Counted from the first letter of the stretch, positions 1 through 11,736 are shown. The stretch is 64,000 nt of DNA from Sphagnum magellanicum (GCA_021904315.1 CM038908.1:33408001-33472000), one strand, 5' to 3'. Notes: generated from the letters alone by a model not told the origin. Made by a program: numbers and translations.

Positions 1-26
1 TTTGGACCCCTCCTTTTTTTGGTCAC

Positions 27-103
27 AGGGATTGTTTTCCTATACTTGAAGTCACTTCATTACTTAGGACTTAATGTTCCCACTTATGTCAAGGACAATC
101 CCT
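27..103. repeat. Short dispersed repeat with 9 bp inverted ends, copy 1
   Basis: The segment opens with AGGGATTGT and closes with ACAATCCCT, so its ends are inverted repeats of each other. It carries the inner phrase GTTCCCACTT. A diverged second copy lies about 1 kb downstream. The size and structure fit a very small MITE-like unit, but no target duplication is visible and no family can be named. Confidence 0.4.
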
Positions 104-1026
104 TTTGTGCCATCAAAAAAATATTGTAATTGATCTAAAATATTAGACATTATTTGAAAAACATAACAACAAATGTACTACCAAATTTTGTAAAAACTTA
201 TGACATCCACATTGAGGAATAAAAGATAGTCATTTTTAATCGAATTATTTTCAATGCTTTATAAGTTGGTCAAATTAACCATTTTAATTAACCAATTGTA
301 TTTTTTTTTGGTGGATTGTCTTCACTTCTCTTGGTTTTTGTATTTTTTTATACCTTCAAATATTGAAGGTCAATTAATATAGAGGATTAGAGTAATGGTT
401 GCACATTTTATTAAGCTTATGGAAGATGTGGAGTTGTTGTTTTTTTGTCCTTTCAAAATGCTAAAAGTTAATGAGATGTCTTCAACTTCAAGTCTTGGAA
501 TTGATGCACAAATGTTTGGTTTGCCTTCATTAAAAGTGAGTCCTTTCCATGTTATTTTTTACTTGAATGGAGTTCTTTTGGCAACACATTTCAAGTTGGT
601 TCAAATATAGGGCCTTTGATATGATATCGAAGGCCTCTCATTCCATCTTGCACCCTTGTTCTAAGGCCTATATTGAAGGAATTCCTCCAATAGTGTATAA
701 CATAGTTCATTGTGTATATATGGTTCACAACCCAGAACCACAACATCAATAATATTTGGATCAAATCTAACATGAAACATAAATTATTGTCAATTAATTA
801 AGGATACTTTGCCAAGAGTCTTGCACAAAAAATATTCATTTCTTATTAGTTAATCTTGATTTTTTCCCATAAAAACCTTGCCTTAAAAATTAAAAAAAAC
901 CTAACACTCACATTAGCAATATGTTGTTCATAAATGATACAACTTACAAAAGTATGTTTAATGATTCATTTAATGCCATTTTCCTAGAGTCATTTAATAG
1001 TTATCTAAGGATGATGATTATTTATT

Positions 1027-1092
1027 AGGGATTGTTTTGGTTCACTTAACATCTCTTCATTTTAGTGTTCCCACTTTTGTAAGGACAATCCT
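1027..1092. repeat. Short dispersed repeat with inverted ends, copy 2
   Basis: This is a second, shorter copy of the unit at 27-103. It has the same AGGGATTGTTTT start, the same inner GTTCCCACTTTTGT and the same AAGGACAATCC end. The two copies share orientation. They could be two insertions of one small element or the edges of an old duplication. Confidence 0.4.
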
Positions 1093-3300
1093 TTTGGTAG
1101 TATTAGAAATATTAGTTGTAGGGATCCTCCATACAAAATGTTTTTGAATGTTACATTAGTAGATGTGATGCCTCATATTGTAAAATGAAATAATGAAAAA
1201 TAAGATGTAATATTTTAAAATTATATTTACTACATTCTTTTAAAATTTAATTGGAACATTGAAAAATGTGAATAGTCACATTAGAAATAATTAAAGTTAT
1301 TGAATGAAAGGTGATTATAATTGCAAGTGTTTGTGTCCCATTGTTTTCAACATTTTCACTTTCAACATTCAACAAGTGATATTTGGCATGTTTTGAATTT
1401 AAATGAGAATCAAAGTGAGTAACTAAATAATGGAAACCACCTAGTGCAGACCATGTGATATTTGGTATCTTTTGAGTTTAGTTAGGAATGGAAGTGATTA
1501 ATTTTAATTGATTAATGTTTTATGGATGTTGAAGACAAATATTACAAATTATTTTTAGATATGGTTTAGCTCATGAGTTGCCCTAACATTTTTTGGTTTT
1601 TGTAGGTTGTTTTTTTATGGCCATGTTCATTGAGTAAAGGTCCACCCAAGCAATTTCATTCACATCTTATTACCCCTAAAAGATTATTGATTCATAGCGT
1701 GAAAGGTGTCATGTGTTACTTTTCACAAAACGTTGTCTTATAAAAGAATCATTGTGTGAGGGGGAGCAATATTGACATCAACAAAATGGAAACATGAGTT
1801 GAAGTGTAACATTTTCTTTCTTGAGCTTTCAAGTATATATATATTATAATTTGGTCTTGTATGTTGTTGGAAGATGTTCTGGAAGTTATTCCTTTGTTGA
1901 TGCCATAAATATTTGTTAATCAATTTTTTTTCATTTAGGAATGTGGACAATGTTCCATGATGTCGAGTCAACTCATGCTAGAAACATATCGTTATCTTAA
2001 GGATTTCAAACATGTATATTTACAACTTGAAGGGGGAACAACAATCCATTTGTAGATGAGAAAGTAATGAACATCATTTGTTTCTTATCATGTATCCTCT
2101 ACAACTTACTATGTTTGGTACCCTTACTTTCCCATGTGCATTTTCTTGTTATTGGCATAAGGTGCATTCCAATTTGATCACTATTGACCACTAAGGCTAT
2201 AGAAATGTTGTAAGTTTTTACAAGGTAAACAACTTGTGACCCATGTTTTTGCCTTGTTGATCCTAATCACTTGGAAGTTTACTTGTTGCTATCTTTCCCA
2301 TTTTGAAAATCTAATCATGTATTATTCCATGACCCGACATATCCATTCCCACGTGATCTTGAGACCTATAGGTGCATATTGTATGATTTTAGGAGTGAGA
2401 GATTCTATCGCCCTTCACAATGGGTTGTATCGTAGAAGTAGCAAGTGGTAGATTTGCTTCTCTCATTTTTTAGAACATGGTAACCAAGGTATCTAAGTTT
2501 TTGGCATTCTTCAAGAGTTGGCATGTTGTGTTTAGTCTTATTTGTTGTAATCCCACGCTATTATGCATGGATGTAATTTGGTTTTAGATCACCTTGAGGT
2601 GTAAATTGGTCCCACATACTTGCCCTCCTTAGTTTTTATACAAACTTGGGACTTTAAGCTTCTTGTAGTTGTTTTGAAGAACTGTAAGGTTTGTGAATTG
2701 TTACCATACTTTTGACAACATCCATGATGGGTGGCCAAAAATTTGGTAGAAACTAGTTGGGGTATTTCCCTTTCTTTTCTATTGATGTTTAGTTCTTCCA
2801 TGTTGTCCTCTTGCTAGATTACTTGGTTTGATACAGACTTTGGAATGCATTTTTGTGGCCTACCTATTGGCTACTCTTCCTTGTCGTTCAAACAAGTTTT
2901 GTACATAACAATACATTCATGGAGAAGGTCCATCTCATTTGTAATGCCAATTCTCTTTCCTCACTTGTGACTTTCTTGAAGGTAGAAGTAAGTGTGTTTT
3001 GTAGCAACTTTTGGTTTCCCAATCTCTAATCAAGCATTGAACAATATCCTTACAAAATAAATTAAATATTTGGCACTAAATTGCGGAAATAGCCAAGGTA
3101 CTACGGTAATGGGTACTAGTATTGATGTTTCCATTTTGAATGCCATATATGGTCTATGTTTTAAGATAGGTGTTTCTTTTGTTACCACACCTTAAACTCC
3201 CAAACATGAGACCCCTTGCCACACTTTTGGCACCATTCGAAAGCCTTTAGCAAGGTGGTGCACATGTTTGTTGTTTCACAATTTTTAGACCAACATACCA
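1093..3300. other. AT-rich intergenic DNA, no gene recognised
   Basis: Open frames here are all under 80 codons, lie in both orientations and resemble nothing I know. There is no clear splice-site pattern, RNA gene or transposase motif. The sequence is low in CpG, as expected for old methylated plant intergenic DNA. Confidence 0.5.
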
Positions 3301-5640
3301 AAAGTTTTTGAGTTTAGAGTGATTTTTGCCTCTGAAAATAAATTTAAAAAAAATTTCACAAGCTTCCTGGAATCAAGTGCGAAGACTGTTATCAAAACTC
3401 TAATACTAGATTGGTTTGCTCTCTCTCCATTTCCTTTGGACCTTAATACTTGGGGTACTCTGGTATTAGGCCAAGGATCTGCAAACAGCAAGGGAACCAG
3501 GTTGGTCTGGTCTGGTCTGGTCTCCAATACCAGAGTTGATACCATTGTTGATACCAGGTGTATGCCTGGTACACTACTAGACCAACACTGAAGTAATCAG
3601 TCCAATTAGGTCCCTGTAAGTGTTGACAACAATGAAAGCAAAATTCTTGGCACCTAGATTGATATCTACTTATGTGTGTATTCAACAACTTCTAGGACTT
3701 TTAGAAGCTCAAATTCTTGAAAATAGTCAGAAAACAAAGCAGAACACATGATATGGGGGGGGGGGAGGGGCATGCTCTAATCAATCCTGGACCCTGGAAG
3801 CTGGAATAGAAGACTCACTTTCTGCACCCTGTAGCTCTGAGATCATCTTTTTGTCTCAGGATACTGTAACCAAAAAGAGAAGGCTAGACTCTACAACCAA
3901 CCTCAGGCACCTGATCGAACTATGCAGAGTTGAGTTCTCAGCTAAACCTGATTCTAACCACACTCCTGATCTTCTTTCTCTCTCTCCCTCACAATGTTCT
4001 CACACACTCCCTAATCTTCACTTAGACATAATGGATGCTTACACAACATCAACAGGTGTGATTGCATACGCCCTCATTTACAAAATGCCCCGCGAGCACA
4101 AGCTTCCTCTTTTTCTAGTATGTTCATCAGCAGACTAACAACTACTCAGCTAAACATTGCGCTCCAAAAACAAACTGCTCAAACTATCTATCCATGCACC
4201 TTCCTGAGCATCAGTCACCTTCCAAGCTTCACCTGTCTACAACATCAACCTTCAATTTCGACCTGACTTTCACCAAATTCAGGAGCTAGCCATCCTTTAG
4301 TTACTAACGCAGCGGAAGAAATTCAGTAACTAGCACTCTTCTAAGCTCCTCCTTCTTCTTTGTCATTCAGCCTATCTTAGTTATCTCCAGTGCTGATCTA
4401 CACATCTCTCCCCAAAATCAGCCACACTACTCTAGACTTGAAGCTCTCCTTCCGCAGACCTCCCCTCTTCTCTTCCCATCTGCCTGAAAAACTTCTTGTT
4501 GCTTCTCCATTAAGCTTCTGTACTTCGCTTTTTTCACAAGCTGCCTCCTTTCCATTCCGTTCTTCCCCCACTTCCATGCAGCAGTAATGGGGCGCCGTAA
4601 TAAGATGACGGCTAATAAAACAACAGAAATCTCAAGATCAGCCAGCGTTCATACTTGGGTGACCTAATTTCGTGTTACAATACAACTTCTAATCACTGTA
4701 AAGATTTCACCATGCAAAAGTGGGCCAGAGACTAGAGGGCACTGTGCTCCTCTTTCTGTATCTCCAAAGATCCAATTTCAAGCTGTCCAAGTCCACAACA
4801 CAGGGACCACCCTAAAAAAGGCACCAGTACTTGAGGCTAGAGTCTTTGAGTCACATTGGTGCAGCTGGTTACTAATCCTTCTTAGTTGATTATCTTGGCT
4901 GTAAAAAACCACAAATTTTTTTGCAGTGTATTTTCTTGTCGCTTCTCACACATAACCTTGCATGGGATCTTGTGACCTGCATAACATCCCACTGACCAGT
5001 CGACAGGACCTTAGAAATTCATAAGTTTCCTGTTTTGAAAAAATAGGTGGTGCTTCTTTACATGGGTGAAGGGTCTACCTTCCTAGATTTTCAGTGGCAG
5101 TACTCGGCCTGCTGGCCTTGTGACTGCTGCCTTAAATCCAGGAAGGGTCTAAATGTAGACCCTTCTTCTATACCGACCGAATTATAATACACCAGAGATA
5201 CTTGTCTCAGTTGTATCCTTACCTTCTCAAAAAATCTTTGTTCTGAACTGTAGTCCCCTTCTCCAGATAAACTAGGTTAGACATTTAACCAAATGGATGA
5301 TCATCACCCTTTGCACACCAGAGGTTTTGGGTCTTGCAGTAGACTGTCTTTGCTGCAGAAGAGGAAATTCTCTATCACCAATCTTGCCTCAAATCTTGTT
5401 TATACAAAATTTGGAAAAAGAGTCCTCCTGCAAGATTTACTGCTAAACAGTCACCAACTTTGAGCAAGGAAGCAGGCCCTGCACTCATTCCAGTATCCAC
5501 ATACCACTGCATTAGGAAATCTAGCTCTCCACCATACAAACATTTAACAAAAGTGACAGCAGAAAGAAATTGAAGGAACATACTAACCCTAACTTTGGAA
5601 TTCAAGCCCTAAGTATTGGGGTAGGTGGAATGCTGCATGG

Positions 5641-5752
5641 TAAGCAGAGAACTCATCGGTGCTTAATGCTTTGATTACTGACAATCTGGGTCTGGGAAGC
5701 AGAGAACCCATCAGTGCTCAATCCTTTGATTTCCAACAATCTTGGTCTGCTG
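5641..5752. repeat. Tandem duplication, about 54 bp, two copies
   Basis: Two adjacent copies share the words AGCAGAGAAC, CATC, GTGCT and CTTTGATT, then ACAATCT and GGTCTG. They differ at several positions, so the duplication is not recent. It has no coding meaning that I can see. Confidence 0.6.
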
Positions 5753-6652
5753 ACTCAATCTATTAGGTCACAGACTCAAATTGAGATCTGAAGTGAAAAC
5801 TTTACGATTGGACAAGGAGACAAACAGCAATAGAAACACAAACCAAGTGTCTAGTATGTTGGTCAATAGATATTGTACACCCTGGTCCTGTAACATGTCA
5901 GCATTCTACAAAAGCTCTACAGCAATTCCATCTCTTCCTAAGCAGGGTCATGGACAATGTACTACGCAATTTCAACTTAGTATTCAACATAGAAGAAATT
6001 TCTTCGCTTCAAGTTTGAAGTTCACTACAACCCACAGAGCACTAATCAGACCAAAAATAAGTCATTCTCCATGTCACTCTTAACAGCTAAGAGCAACCCA
6101 AAATCCTGTTCTAATTTGTGGAATTTCCAATAGCAGCAGTAGTAGGATGGTTGAGGATAATGAGGTAGCACAGTGGATGCAGCTGACCTGCACACAGCTC
6201 TTACCAGCACAATGATACTTCTTTGTTGCCAGTAGGGCAAGAAAAGTTGAGAAATACTCCAATGCAGCTTGTACACCCAACCTCTTCTTCCATTCACATC
6301 AACAAATGTATGTATGAAACAAGTGGAAACCGCTCTGAAACCTCAATGGACTTTGTTTTCCAAGATTTCTATGAGGAAGCCATGACTGCTGCATGCATGC
6401 ATGATGTCTGAGAATTATTTACTGTGGACATGAAATGGGTGTCTGACAGGCACATCTATTTGGTGCTTGCTACAGGCAGACTTAATCAGCAATGGATGCC
6501 AGCTCTTCAACGATTTTATTCTGTGCCAAATACCTTCCTGCAAATGGCCAGCTGCCCACATATCCCGTCTGGATTTTGACTGAGTGGTGTCGTAACCACT
6601 CTGTACTTCCAGTGATGGATACAAAAGTATTTGCTCTGTGGTGCTCACAATG

Positions 6653-6692
6653 CCACCACCACCACCACCACCACCACCATCATCATCATCAT
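6653..6692. repeat. Compound trinucleotide microsatellite (CCA)n(TCA)n
   Basis: An uninterrupted CCA run passes directly into a TCA run. Read in one frame it gives a histidine run and in another a threonine/isoleucine run, so the apparent peptides across it are artefacts of the repeat. Confidence 0.9.
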
Positions 6693-6997
6693 AAAAAACA
6701 CTAGTGTTGCTCAAGGGTTAGTAGTGTACAGTGCAAAGGAACCTAGCATTTCTTCTACTAAGCCCTTTGAAACACAAGACATTATGTCAAGAAGGTCTTT
6801 GTGGTCTGACAAGTACACAGCTCTCAATCAATCTGGTTGCCACACAAATTTTGCTGTAACTGACAAAATGATGATGGGAAATATACATTCATTCCACCTG
6901 TGGTCAGTCCATCTCTGTGGCTCTCAACAATGTCTAAGAGTAAGCTAGTGTTTTCAGCTTGCGGGTCTCACAGTACTCCTCACCAAAATGCTTGATT

Positions 6998-7027
6998 AGA
7001 AGAAGAAGAAGAAGAAGAAGAAGAAGA
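6998..7027. repeat. (AGA)n microsatellite
   Basis: About ten AGA units lie roughly 570 bp before the KOB1-like start codon. Purine-rich GAA/AGA tracts are frequent in plant promoters and 5' leaders, but nothing here shows that this one acts. Confidence 0.9.
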
Positions 7028-7172
7028 TGGGAACAGTGATGTGAGGGGAGTTGTTACTCCATGATCAAGGATGATGATGATTCAGGTCTCTGGTATGTTG
7101 GGATTTGAACAATCACATGAGTTACCCACCCACCACATGCATAATGCATTTGCTTCTCTTTTGAATGTCCCT

Positions 7173-7198
7173 TCATCATCATCATCATCATCATCATC
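7173..7198. repeat. (TCA)n microsatellite
   Basis: More than eight TCA units stand in the presumed 5' flank of the KOB1-like copy. Related ATG/TCA-rich words recur at 7066-7081 and 7290-7310, so this whole flank is biased toward that trinucleotide. Confidence 0.9.
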
Positions 7199-7594
7199 CC
7201 TCAAAAGCAAGCGGGATGGATTCATGCTTGGAATTTCTCCAAGCTGAGCACAACCCAAACTCCATGGCCATACTCACTCTTCATCATTTTCCAGGATCAT
7301 CATCATAATCAACAGTCACAAAAAAGATTTGAGTGAGAATCCAACACCTGAAACACAACTACAATCCCATACAATTTTCATTTTTTTTTTCTCTAGCACA
7401 TGAGGAGTAGGAGGAGAAATACAAAGCTGCTGTACCGGAATCTTTCACTCCCCCTGGATGTTCAGCATGTTGTTTTTCTCGGAACGACGGTTGGCGTGGC
7501 TTTTGCCTCAAAAAACCAACCGCTCCACCGAGTGAGTAGAAAGAAAGAGAGCGAGAACCAGCAGCAACCAACCCGCAACAACAACAACAACAAG

Positions 7595-7906
7595 ATGATG
7601 ATGATGATGATGAAGAGTACTGTTGTTTCCGCTGGAGCTTCTTGCATTACCAAGGTGTTCATCATGCTTGCAATTTTGGCCTTCACTCTCAACTGCCGCC
7701 TCAACATCATCATCATCCATTTCAACGATTATCAGGCAACAACAACAACAACAACCGAAAGAAGCAGTAAGTCTTCTGTGAACTTAGTATTAGGATGTGA
7801 CAACCGCCAGTTGCTTCTTCAAGATACACAACATTCCATCACCTTTGTTGTGCCTCCTGCGTTCAATCTACGATGGGATCTAATAAGATTGTCAGATGAC
7901 CCAAAG
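7595..7906 (+). pseudogene. KOB1-like exon 1: N-terminal signal anchor
   Basis: The exon holds 104 codons. The start is placed at the first ATG of an ATG run; an upstream in-frame extension to 7400 exists but is filled with low-complexity Asn/Gln. Residues about 17-40 (ITKVFIMLAILAFTL and on) form one hydrophobic segment preceded by a lysine, the type II anchor expected of this family. A Thr run follows, then a stem and FNLRWDLIRLSDDPK. The exon ends at AAAG before GTATGT, a good plant donor. A second possible donor, GTGAGC, follows four bases later. Neither gives the phase needed by the next exon. Confidence 0.7.
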
Positions 7907-8023
7907 GTATGTGAGCTGGGAGGAAGAACTTGAAGAATCTTCTTCTTCTTCTTTCCTCTGAAGATTCCCTTCTTTTACGTCAATCCCAATTTTCTGCTGC
8001 CATCAAGCAAGCTAGCCAGCATA

Positions 8024-8334
8024 TTGCTGCTGCAGCATCTTGCCAAGAATCTCAGTCAGAGACTGGGTATCTATGTCCTTTTTTCTGATGGGTACCTCGT
8101 GAAAAGAAAGGATGATGGGTCATGGGATCCTCTGCTGCATCTTACCAAGAATCAGTCAGATTCTGGGTACCTATATTCTTTTTCTGATGGGTACCTAGCT
8201 AGTGAAGAGAAATGATGATGGGTCATGGGATTCTCTGATGCACCTTGCCAAGAATCTCAGTGAGAGACTGGGTACCAATCTATGTTCTTTTTTCTGATGG
8301 GTAGTACCTAGTGAAGAGAAAGGATGATGGGTCA
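8024..8334 (+). repeat. Tandem repeat of about 103 bp, three copies, in intron 1
   Basis: Each copy runs from a CTGCAGCATCTTGCC-like start through AAGAATCTCAGTCAGAGACT and TTTTTCTGATGGGTACCT to GATGATGGGTCA. Copies start near 8024, 8130 and 8234. They differ by point changes and small gaps, so the array is not new. It lies wholly between exon 1 and exon 2 of the KOB1-like copy. Confidence 0.8.
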
Positions 8335-8470
8335 ATTGGTCCATATTTACTCTGAATTTTGTTTGAGCTTCTTACACACTCAGGTTGTATTTATTTCAAA
8401 CAATTTTGTGTTTGTGTTTGTGTGTGTGTTTTTTGGTTGTTGTGGTTGTTTGTGTGTTTGGACGGACAAG

Positions 8471-8603
8471 ACGATTTGCATCGATTGAGCATTTGGACCC
8501 ATGGATCTCGTACCACAGGAGCGTGGGTGTGGATTTTTTCTTCTTGTTTGCAGAGGAACAGGCTGCCTCTGCTCATAGCCATGCCACACTCGGAACATTT
8601 CAT
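8471..8603 (+). pseudogene. KOB1-like exon 2: WISYHRSVGV block
   Basis: The frame reads FASIEHLDPWISYHRSVGVD, then FFFLFAEEQAAS, matching the family block around LPWIFYHKVIGVSTFFLF. A T/G-rich tract ends at ACAAG, the only nearby AG, which gives a start at 8471. The exon is best ended at CAT before GTTATG at 8604. The 8471 acceptor calls for a phase-2 donor, which exon 1 does not offer. Either there is a small unseen exon, a rare splice site, or a lesion here. Confidence 0.65.
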
Positions 8604-8853
8604 GTTATGTTTTTTTGTGCAAGTCTTTCTTTAGATCCCCCCCACCCAACCTCTCTGTCTCTTTCTGTACCTTAGAATCATCTGCCAACAAGTGAACTCT
8701 GCTGTTGCTTCAGGAGAATGTGTCACTGGTTTGTTTTGTAGAGTGGTGAGCACTAAAGATGGAACATTAATTGGGCTTGGGTCTTGCCAGGATGGCTTCA
8801 ATAGAATCATCATCCTCATTCAGGTCTTTCATGCAAAAAAATTTGTTTTGTAG

Positions 8854-9357
8854 GAAATTGCAGGGAGTTACATTGCTTACCAAAAGCAAAATGCTCAAAG
8901 ACGAGCAAAAAGACAGGTTCATTTTACTCTAACTTTGGTTTCAGGCTTCACTTTGTTTATGGTTTCTCATTTTGGAGAAAAATCTCTTCTTCAAGGTTAC
9001 TGTCCTGATCTGGTTTTCCTCTTGATGGGGATGATTTTCCCATCACCCCTATGATCTTGTCAGGCAGGGTCCTCAAGGTTGGTAGGTTTTAGTTGCCCCT
9101 TGGTTTCTGAATTTTATTTATTTGTGGGTTGTATTTCCTGTACTGTGAGTCATGTATATATTTTTTAATTTCATAAAATCCATCAGAGAGTCAGTGTACT
9201 AACAATGGTGATGATCAAAGAGCTTGCTTGCTTGTAGGTAACAACCAGCCAGTTGTTGAGGGATGCATGGATGACCAAATATTTGCACAAGCCCAGTAGC
9301 TATGAAAAGTTTGTGAAGACAGTTTTGAACATGGAAGCTGCTTTCATTTTTGCAAAG
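8854..9357 (+). pseudogene. KOB1-like exons 3 and 4
   Basis: Exon 3 (8854-8916, 21 codons) lies between TTTTGTAG and GTTCAT. It reads GSYIAYQKQNAQRRAKRQ, in the place of the family's YRTRELEEQQAKS stretch. Exon 4 (9238-9357, 40 codons) lies between GCTTGTAG and GTATGA. It reads LLRDAWMTKYLHKPSSYEKF, then VKTVLNMEAAFIFAK, matching [20 protein letters not shown] and onward. Both keep phase 0 and are open throughout. A further open stretch with splice-like borders at about 8743-8823 has no family counterpart and was left as intron. Confidence 0.75.
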
Positions 9358-9798
9358 GTATGAAGCTGCCAAACACCACTGTACTCCTGATCCTCTCCTC
9401 ACACTCAGTTGCACATCCAGGTTCACCTGCCAACAATGTACTAGTGGTCTCATGCTTGCACTTGGAATGAATGGGAAAGTTGATTGTGTTAATTTTTATA
9501 CTGAACTTGGGTGGTGCACATTAGCTTTTTCTTTCCAACATGTTTGCTGTTTGCACATGTAACCCTCTTCCCTGCTTTTGTGGCTGTTTGATAGAACATT
9601 TTGCACAAGTGATGGATTTAAGCTTAGATCAGGAGAAGAAACCAGACTTTGAGTTCATGGACAAAGATGATATGCTCCTGCTTATGGACAAGTCTCCACA
9701 TCAAAAGTCTGCAAACAGTAAGTAGTAGGTCACTGAAATGGTCTAATCTAAGGAAGGAGGTGCTGAGTGAAGGAAGGGGTGGGTGGGTGGGGGGATAG

Positions 9799-9929
9799 AG
9801 GGCAGACATACAGTGGATTATGATGATAGATGATGATGAGCTTCTGCATCCTGCAGTTGGATCCACATACTCACATCACTCCTACAACCCATCCATCCCG
9901 ACATTGATGGTCTCATCTTTCCCAATTAT
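9799..9929 (+). pseudogene. KOB1-like exon 5: DxD-type motif, frameshifted
   Basis: The exon starts after GGATAG and reads WIMMIDDDELLHPA, matching the family's WIIHLDTDELIHPAG. The aspartates are the likely metal and nucleotide-sugar binding residues of this GT-A-like fold. Its end reads DGLIFPNY before GTAACT, matching the family's MVIFPNYE block, but in a different frame. The exon is 131 bases although both borders are phase 0, so one base is missing, most likely between about 9860 and 9895. Confidence 0.75.
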
Positions 9930-10130
9930 GTAACTGATCTCCCCTTTCCTTTTCGCCCTACCCACCCCCCCAAAAAATCTGCCTTCCTCTCCCCCTGAAG
10001 AAAGAAATCTTGTGCTACAAGCCATGCAACGCTTCATGACAAGGTGTCAAACTTGGCAACTGTTATGTGTTTGGAGGCCATGGGCAAATATGTTAAAATT
10101 CTTTCATAGTGCATATTTTTCTTTGGACAG

Positions 10131-10775
10131 GAAAGTGTAATTGAGCATGATAATGCTGTGGAGCCATTCACAAAGGTCTGCTTTTGAGCTACAAATTATG
10201 TACCATTTGAGCAATCTCTTGTAGGAGGAATAGAAGCCAAACATCCACATACCCCCCCACTTGTGGTGCTTGGTGAAACAGATATTATACATCAAATATT
10301 TTTTGCTATGGGGCACAAAAGAACATGCCTTGACATTGAACTGGAGTTTGTTTTGGTTGCTGGCTAATGCTGCTCCAACTGTGATGCTAGGCATCACTCT
10401 TCAAAAAATCAATCAGCCACATATCAAGGGATCACCTACTCAAAATGTACAGAAATGTAGTGCATAGCAATCCCTTGTTTTTCCTGAGCTACAGCAATGG
10501 TAGATCTGCTGCTCAGGTTCAACCAGGCCTTTGACCATTGGCTACTCAACAATGGAGCAATGACAACAACAAACCTTTCAAGTACTACTACATAACTTCT
10601 GCCAAATGTTTCAAGGCAGTAGTGGACAGCAACAATTGATGTCAAAATCTCTCTGAATCTCTCTGAATTCCTGGTTGTGAATTACACTGATGCTGATCAA
10701 TGCTTCAATTTAATCAGTAGAACAATGCATAATATCAGATGCCCACACTTGATTTGCTTTGTCAAATTTACTGAG
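10131..10775 (+). pseudogene. KOB1-like exons 6 and 7, with a stop and a frame change
   Basis: Exon 6 (10131-10175) lies between TTTGGACAG and GTCTGC and reads ESVIEHDNAVEPFTK. Exon 7 starts at 10391 after GATGCTAG and reads LFKKSISHISRDHLLKMYRN, then NPLFFLSYSNGRSAAQVQ. It keeps exact spacing with the family's [20 protein letters not shown] and NPNYFLTYGNGKSAARVQ. A TGA at 10532-10534 stands where the family has Arg, fitting CGA to TGA decay. Past the Trp of the HRWHN-like site about 23 extra codons appear. The frame then changes before KISLNLSEFLVVNYT, which matches the family's EEAAVLHYT region. The donor of exon 7 is unclear. Confidence 0.75.
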
Positions 10776-11322
10776 TGATGAGAATCAATGTGTGCAGCAA
10801 ATCAATAGGCACAATGGTAAAACTACAGGACTTAAAGGTCTCCAAAGATGTGCCTTCTGGCCATGGAAATATTTGGCTTTGTTTGGTTGCAAGCCAGGAG
10901 GGTCATAACCTAAATCAACATCTGTCTGACATGAGGATTGCAGGTGGTTTTCAGAGCAGTGAAAATGAAAGAGGCTGTTGTATTACACTACCCTTACACC
11001 AGATAACCTAATTTGATTTCCTCTGTCAGGGTGCACTTTGGGTGCCATTATGCATCCAAATATGCCAGCAAATTCTTCATGAACAAATTTGACCACTATG
11101 TAGTACACCAACCCTTTGTCTGCCATTCATTGTCAATTCACTGCTGCACTGCAACACAGGAACCTCTGGGATCAAGTCTATATTACAGGAAGGACAAGGC
11201 AGTGAAAGAATGTGAGTGAATTAGGCAAATAGGGTAAGAAGAAAGGTTTGCTAACTTATGGCCTGCCTGCCTGCCTGCCTGCTATTGAACTCCGAGCACA
11301 CTATCAAAAGAGTTTTTCTAAG

Positions 11323-11736
11323 ATGTACCTGAAGGCTGGTGTGGTGGAGTGGCAGGCTTACATTATGGCATCCACAGCATCCAACACCCGTTTGCTTGAC
11401 TGGTGTGAAATTTTCTTGCATATCTTCCTTGCCCAATGCTAGTAATTGCAAAGATTACAGAAACAGTTTCAGAGGCTTTTGGGTCTGCCAAATTTGACTT
11501 GGACTAAAGGCATCAGGCTTCATGCTCTTCTATCTAGTAGGATATATCTAATGTGAGCTTCATCCAGTCTATAGCTTTTCTGCTGCTTCACTTCCTCTCC
11601 AATAATGTCAACAGTGATTTTTATTCTGTGTTTGTGAGACTCTTGCAGGTTTTGAAAACATCTAGCATGGGATAAGCCAGAGGTAGTCCACAATCTCATA
11701 AAAAATGGTGTCTTCACTCAAATTCATGTACCTCAG
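11323..11736 (+). pseudogene. KOB1-like exons 8 and 9, with an in-frame TGA
   Basis: Exon 8 (11323-11402) follows TTTTTCTAAG and reads EWQAYIMASTASNTRLLD, matching the family's RAAFIIASTASTEEMLHW block. It ends in phase 2 at GACTG before GTGTGA. Exon 9 (11649-11736) follows CTCTTGCAG. Its first base completes the Trp codon, and the frame then meets TGA at 11653-11655 before KHLAWDKPEVVHNLIKNG and VFTQIHVPQ. The family has Tyr-Arg-Glu-His here, so the TGA sits at the Arg position, again fitting CGA to TGA. The exact phase match across the junction supports both exon calls. Confidence 0.75.

Larger units (their letters stand above)
3301..7594. other. More complex, gene-like sequence of unknown content upstream of the KOB1-like copy
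   Basis: Base composition is clearly less AT-rich than in the flanks. Several frames of 60-105 codons occur on both strands, for example minus-strand 5375-5605 and plus-strand 3851-4138. None matches a family I recognise, and no chain of exons with matching phases could be built. The stretch nearest the KOB1-like start holds trinucleotide tracts of the kind common in plant 5' untranslated regions. It may therefore include the old promoter and leader of that gene; this is inference from position only. Confidence 0.35.

Noticed and set aside
5375-5605. Minus-strand frame with WYVDTGMS, resembling an aspartic protease start
   Set aside because: The surrounding residues do not follow the protease pattern and no neighbouring retroelement parts are seen.
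6492-6948. Plus- and minus-strand frames with histidine, threonine or glycine runs
   Set aside because: They are translations of the CCA/TCA microsatellite at 6653-6692 and have no other support.
8743-8823. Candidate extra exon (VSTKDGTLIGLGSCQDGFNR) in the KOB1-like copy
   Set aside because: It has splice-like borders, but the family has no residues at this place and exons 2 and 3 join in phase without it.
10775-11219. Two plus-strand frames of 78 and 68 codons between KOB1-like exons 7 and 8
   Set aside because: Neither resembles the family; they fit an intron of ordinary length.
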